This document shows positions 38,342 to 38,460 of a stretch of DNA of 38,460 bases, piece by piece (position 1 is the stretch's first letter; each line of letters starts with the position of its first letter). The stretch is from the NCBI GenBank assembly GCA_001794215.1, contig MGJK01000007.1, positions 1 through 38,460 on the forward strand. Reading direction: 5' to 3'. Source of the stretch: Candidatus Yanofskybacteria bacterium RIFCSPHIGHO2_01_FULL_44_24. GTDB taxonomy: Bacteria; Patescibacteriota; Minisyncoccia; 2-02-FULL-40-12; GWA2-44-9. Under the pieces are notes generated by a model. That model did not search any database and was not told the origin of the DNA. It saw only the letters and a list, made by a program, of their open reading frames with translations. A program made the position numbers and the translations under genes.

Positions 38342-38376
38342 GCGGTGGTTGTCATCTCGACGACCACCGCTTTTTT
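38342..38376 (+). terminator. Terminator
   Basis: 12-bp stem (38342-38353 with 38359-38370, one G-U) and 5-nt loop, then TTTTTT. Confidence 0.85.
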
Positions 38377-38392
38377 ACTTCAATACAGAAAA

Positions 38393-38441
38393 CCCGCCAC
38401 GTAAGAGGCGTCGTCAGATAGGGAGCCTCTGAAGTGGCGGG
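38393..38441. terminator. Second hairpin at the right edge
   Basis: CCCGCCAC/GTGGCGGG enclosing AGAGGC/GCCTCT. No T run on the plus strand; minus-strand reading gives GGGTTTTCTG after the stem, so it may end a leftward gene beyond the window. Confidence 0.5.
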
Positions 38442-38460
38442 AGAATGGGCATAGCACGTT

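Noticed and set aside
38026..38421. Two longer frames overlapping the 45-aa gene
   Set aside because: Out of phase with the consensus SD and running through the terminator; the 45-aa frame fits the signals.
1..38460. CRISPR array, rRNA operon or complete insertion sequence
   Set aside because: No regularly spaced direct repeats, no rRNA signatures and no DDE or HUH transposase found on either strand.

Overview
The window looks like part of a Candidate Phyla Radiation (Patescibacteria, Parcubacteria-like) chromosome. This is inferred from gene content and style. Genes are small and tightly packed, and many housekeeping genes have no clear Shine-Dalgarno (SD) sequence. There is a reduced division and wall cluster with a minimal FtsL, a presenilin-type membrane protease, a Mpl-type rather than classical MurC ligase, many CPR-style small membrane proteins, and AT-rich microsatellite-like insertions inside coding genes. 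No taxonomic marker settles it; rplU, recR, dnaB and lon could be used for placement.

Layout. 1-600: a recombinase N-terminal scrap and a GtrA flippase-like gene. 600-5400: a long PPM-like/propeller membrane protein read leftward from a structured leader, a split winged-helix/nucleotidyltransferase-like gene, tRNA-Val and an MFS transporter. 5430-5670: a GC-rich run of hairpins. 5778-11589: a HAD phosphatase, then the dcw-type cluster mraZ-rsmH-ftsL-ftsI-murF behind a 10-bp-phased MraZ operator. 11600-15150: a Cys-rich exported protein resembling fulvocin C-type bacteriocins, a frameshifted GIY-YIG gene between direct repeats, tRNA-Glu, a serine recombinase whose 3' end runs into that tRNA, and a CPBP protease gene lacking its 5' part. 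15200-19550: small genes, an amidohydrolase, rplU, a DUF5715-type peptidase, recR and a 31-aa membrane peptide. 19550-25725: dnaB, a Mpl-like ligase, femAB and murE. 25740-28880: small membrane proteins, an HNH protein, a ligand-less cupredoxin and a presenilin homologue. 28970-34050: a beta-CASP nuclease and a LOG-lon operon, both behind copies of the structured leader. 34440-38460: MgtC, an amino-acid permease, an O-antigen-ligase-type protein and small genes.

The most interesting signal is a family of three ~125-nt elements (2914-3038 minus, 28969-29093 plus, 30975-31099 plus). Each begins with AUCCCGUUAGAGACA, ends with its reverse complement, and ends inside the AUG start codon of the next gene. 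The terminal arms can form a 15-bp helix that buries the start codon. A second stem next to it shows compensatory changes between copies. A third CUA(A)ACGGG segment could pair with the 5' arm instead. In copy C a good promoter puts the transcription start at the helix edge. This looks like an undescribed cis-regulatory RNA, controlling a PPM-like sensor, a beta-CASP nuclease and LOG plus Lon.

Second theme: many short, mostly monocistronic genes for membrane or exported peptides have textbook promoters (TTGACN, 17 bp, TANNNT), good SD sequences and sharp terminators, unlike the housekeeping genes. Third theme: long perfect inverted repeats lie across stop codons (rplU, lon, presenilin), and a dispersed intergenic repeat occurs four times.
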